Part shown: positions 8,034-9,746 of the stretch, in pieces
How the letters are laid out: the number at the start of each line of letters is the position of its first letter
Position numbering within the stretch: position 1 is the stretch's first letter
Notes under the pieces: generated by a model
What the model was told of the DNA's origin: nothing
Database searches by the model: none
What the model saw: the letters and a program-made list of their open reading frames with translations, nothing else
From: Peptostreptococcaceae bacterium
Lineage (GTDB): Bacteria; Bacillota_A; Clostridia; Peptostreptococcales; Acidaminobacteraceae
Reading direction: 5' to 3'
NCBI GenBank assembly: GCA_013619035.1
Contig: JABXKX010000293.1
Coordinates: 1-9,746, forward strand
DNA: 9,746 bases
Translations under genes and position numbers: made by a program

Positions 8034-8040
8034 CTCCTTT
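8034..8040 (-). promoter_or_regulatory. Ribosome binding site that fixes the purE start
   Basis: AAAGGAG on the minus strand lies six bases before ATG 8027. It falls downstream of the alternative starts at 8045 (ATG) and 8072 (GTG), so it supports the shorter purE frame. Confidence 0.85.
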
Positions 8041-8062
8041 GTCATAAACACTTGATACCCTA

Positions 8063-8091
8063 ATTTTAACACTCTACTTATCGATTTTCAA
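8063..8091 (-). promoter_or_regulatory. Sigma-A type promoter of the purE operon
   Basis: On the minus strand TTGAAA (8086-8091) and TAAAAT (8063-8068) are separated by exactly 17 bases. Each is one base off the TTGACA/TATAAT consensus. Transcription would begin near 8056, giving a leader of roughly 30 bases before purE, too short for a purine riboswitch. A candidate PurR operator lies three bases upstream of the -35 box. This indicates purE is transcribed independently of purL. Confidence 0.75.
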
Positions 8092-8094
8092 TTA

Positions 8095-8138
8095 AAACAC
8101 GAACGTTTATTACGCTTTTTATATAAAAGTACGGATTG
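8095..8138 (-). promoter_or_regulatory. Candidate PurR operator (two inverted PurBoxes)
   Basis: Compared with the Bacillus/Lactococcus PurBox consensus AWWWCCGAACWWT (from memory), the minus strand has CAATCCGTACTTT at 8126-8138 (11 of 13 match). The plus strand has AAACACGAACGTT at 8095-8107 (10 of 13, with an intact CGAAC core). The two are inverted, with 18 bases between them and 24 bases between the cores, and sit directly upstream of the purE -35 box. This resembles the B. subtilis pur operon control region as I recall it, where a box reading AAACACGAACATT is paired with an inverted one at about the same spacing. In those species PurR represses and PRPP relieves repression. No purR gene is in the window, so regulation is inferred. 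Confidence 0.6.
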
Positions 8139-8155
8139 GTGCTTTGTGTACTTTT
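8125..8155 (-). terminator. Weak hairpin at the end of purL, possible terminator
   Basis: The minus-strand arms AAAAGTAC (8148-8155) and GTACTTTT (8125-8132) form an 8-bp stem with a 15-base loop, beginning at the last base of the purL stop codon. Only two G-C pairs are present and the tail is TTTTATAT, so termination would be weak. The 3' arm overlaps the first PurBox, so the symmetry may belong to the operator instead. Confidence 0.3.
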
Positions 8156-9746
8156 TATAAGCCTTTAAAATAATTAACGCCTGCCTCAAATATCTTCATG
8201 TCTTTTTCGCCATAGATATTCTTTGCAACACCACTTCCGATACGCTCTGAATGACCCATTTTACCTAAGATACGGCCATCTTTTGATGTAATCGCTTCAA
8301 TTGAATAAAGTGATCCATTTGGATTGATAGCACCATCGTATGATGGTTGACCATTTTCATCCACATATTGAGTCGCTACTTGACCATTTTGAATTAAAGT
8401 TTTTAACATCTTATCATTGGCATAGAAACGACCTTCACCATGAGAGAATGCTACATTATGAACATCTCCTACTTTTACACCAGTCAACCACGGTGATAAA
8501 TTAGATGTAATTCTTGTTTTAGCATATCTTGCTATATGACGACCAATTTTGTTATAAGTTAAAGTTGGACTGTCATCTTCTAACGCCTTTATTTCTCCAT
8601 ATGGTAAAAGACCTAATTTCATCAATGCTTGGAAACCGTTACAGATACCAATCATTAAACCGTCTCTATTGTTTAAAAGATCCGAGACTGCTTCTTTCAC
8701 TTTTGGATTCTTAAATACTGATGCAATGAATTTACCAGAACCATCAGGCTCATCTCCTGCACTAAAACCACCTGGTAAAGCTATGATTTGAGCGGTTGAT
8801 ATTGCTTCTACCAATTGATTGATAGATGCTTCAATCCACTCTGGCTTTAAGTTTCTGATAAGAACAGTTTCTACAGAAGCACCCGCTTTTTCAAATGCTT
8901 TTTTAGTATCATCTTCACAGTTTGTTCCTGGGAATGCTGGAATAACAACTTTTGGTGTTTCATATGTTTTCTTTGCTTTTATTTGTTTAGATGTTTTATA
9001 AGTAATCGCTTCTATAGAACCCTTTAAGTTTTCGGAAATAGGATAAACCGATTCGAGACCGTTATTCCATAAGTTTTCAAGATCACTTAAATCATATGTT
9101 TTATCTTGAATAATCATTTGATTTGCTTTTAATGTCTTACCAATAGTTTTATAAGTATAATCTGTTAACTCTACTGGATTTTTCATCTCTACAATAATTG
9201 AACCAATATTTCTTTCAAATAGCTCCTGTGTTGATAAAGTACTCGTAAATCCAATTTGATTACCAAAACTCATTTTGATTAATGCTGAAATCAAGCCACC
9301 CTCTGAAACTGTATAGGCTGATACGATATCTCCACTTTGAATCAATTCATGAATTTTATCATAATTCTTAGTAAGTTGATCAAAGTCAGGCGTTTCATCT
9401 GCTTTTCTTACCGCATCAAACACAATAAGTGTTGACTCATCAGATTTGAATTCTGGTGTAATCACATCATTTACCTTTGAAGGACTAACAGCAAATGAAA
9501 TCAATGTTGGTGGTACAGTGATATCTTTAAAAGTACCTGACATTGAATCTTTACCACCAATGGCTGCCGTTTTAAAAGCATCCTGAGCAATATGAGCACC
9601 TAATAAAGCTGACATAGGCTTACCCCATTTAGATGCGTCTGTTCCTAATTTTTCAAAGTACTCTTGGAATGTTAATCTAGCGGTTCTATAATCGCCACCC
9701 ATAGCAACAATTTTTGCTATAGAATCCACGACAGCATATAATCCAC
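8155..9746 (-). CDS. purL: Phosphoribosylformylglycinamidine synthase, large single-chain type (partial, C-terminal part)
   Basis: PurL converts FGAR, glutamine and ATP to FGAM (step 4). The frame is open to the right edge; 529 complete residues plus the stop are visible. A GTG at 9729 lies mid-gene and is not the start, since the reading continues upstream as GLYAVVDSIAKIVAMGGDYR. Large single-chain PurL enzymes are about 1,240 residues, so roughly the last 40% is here. The first part is the C-terminal half of the synthase, with LTFQEYFEKLG, AAIGGKDSMSG (the second AIRS-like ATP-binding region) and TVSEGGLISALIKM. From about 8952 down to the end lies a fused class I glutamine amidotransferase: PAFPGTNCEDD, LPGGFSAGDEPDGSG, the nucleophilic Cys in GICNGFQAL (codon 8641-8643), and His (8440-8442) and Glu (8434-8436) in SHGEGRF. 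Because the amidotransferase is fused, separate PurQ and PurS are not expected. It lies upstream of purE, beyond an 81-base gap with a promoter, so it is probably at least partly a separate unit. Confidence 0.96.
   Translation of the reverse strand, partial: GLYAVVDSIAKIVAMGGDYRTARLTFQEYFEKLGTDASKWGKPMSALLGAHIAQDAFKTAAIGGKDSMSGTFKDITVPPTLISFAVSPSKVNDVITPEFKSDESTLIVFDAVRKADETPDFDQLTKNYDKIHELIQSGDIVSAYTVSEGGLISALIKMSFGNQIGFTSTLSTQELFERNIGSIIVEMKNPVELTDYTYKTIGKTLKANQMIIQDKTYDLSDLENLWNNGLESVYPISENLKGSIEAITYKTSKQIKAKKTYETPKVVIPAFPGTNCEDDTKKAFEKAGASVETVLIRNLKPEWIEASINQLVEAISTAQIIALPGGFSAGDEPDGSGKFIASVFKNPKVKEAVSDLLNNRDGLMIGICNGFQALMKLGLLPYGEIKALEDDSPTLTYNKIGRHIARYAKTRITSNLSPWLTGVKVGDVHNVAFSHGEGRFYANDKMLKTLIQNGQVATQYVDENGQPSYDGAINPNGSLYSIEAITSKDGRILGKMGHSERIGSGVAKNIYGEKDMKIFEAGVNYFKGL

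Noticed and set aside
8028..8072. Longer purE frame starting at GTG 8072, adding 15 residues
   Set aside because: The GTG overlaps the -10 box of the purE promoter, so it would not be in the mRNA. AAAGGAG stands just before ATG 8027, and homologous PurE proteins begin at that MKVAIIMGS.
8028..8154. Purine riboswitch ahead of purE
   Set aside because: The space between the likely transcription start and purE is about 30 bases, and I see neither the three-way junction layout nor the conserved loop sequences. One could still lie upstream of purL outside the window.
4351..9001. Other plus-strand open frames of about 60 codons (4351-4533, 8529-8714, 8819-9001)
   Set aside because: Each lies inside purM or purL on the opposite strand, without ribosome binding sites or recognisable protein features.
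8155..9729. purL as a complete 524-codon gene starting at GTG 9729
   Set aside because: The frame stays open upstream to the window edge and continues the conserved PurL sequence (GLYAVVDSIAKIV), so this is a partial gene and not a separate short protein.
1..9746. Mycoplasma-type code with UGA as tryptophan
   Set aside because: All genes read full length with TGG tryptophans and no in-frame TGA, so no recoding is needed.

Overview
The window is a purine nucleotide biosynthesis locus read entirely from the minus strand, right to left. Visible genes in transcription order are purL (3' part only), purE, purC, purF, purM, purN, purH and purD, followed by a separate gene for an HD-domain protein that runs off the left edge. 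Together these cover most of the route from PRPP to IMP: PurF (step 1), PurD (2), PurN (3), PurL (4), PurM (5), PurE (carboxylation), PurC (SAICAR formation) and PurH (last two steps). PurB and PurK are not in the window.

The DNA is AT-rich. Start regions carry strong AGGAGG-type ribosome binding sites, and the enzymes look like those of low-GC Firmicutes: single-chain PurL with a fused amidotransferase, PurF with a propeptide and iron-sulfur cysteines, and gene order purE-C-F-M-N-H-D as in many Clostridia and relatives. Every tryptophan codon I checked is TGG, and no gene contains an in-frame TGA. This argues for the standard meaning of UGA and against a Mycoplasma-type code. A low-GC Firmicute or an Acholeplasma-like relative is my inference; nothing here fixes the genus.

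Layout: 8155-9746 is the 3' end of purL. 8028-8154 is the purL-purE gap. It holds a weak purL-end hairpin, a candidate pair of inverted PurR boxes (8095-8138) and a good sigma-A type promoter (8063-8091) just upstream of purE. 924-8027 is a tightly packed purECFMNHD operon with gaps of 8 to 47 bases and one 7-base overlap (purM/purN). At three junctions the TAG stop is fused to the next Shine-Dalgarno sequence (TAGGAGG). The longest gap in the operon (purF-purM) begins with an 11-bp hairpin that contains the purF stop codon. The operon ends in a Rho-independent terminator whose loop contains the purD stop codon. 1-822 is the N-terminal 274 codons of an HD-domain protein of unknown function with its own likely promoter.

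Most of the window is ordinary core metabolism. The parts worth a second look are the PurR-like operator and promoter that separate purL from purE, the hairpins built around stop codons, and the uncharacterised HD-domain gene. No mobile element, CRISPR array, tRNA or rRNA was seen, and no stretch over 300 bases lacks a gene.
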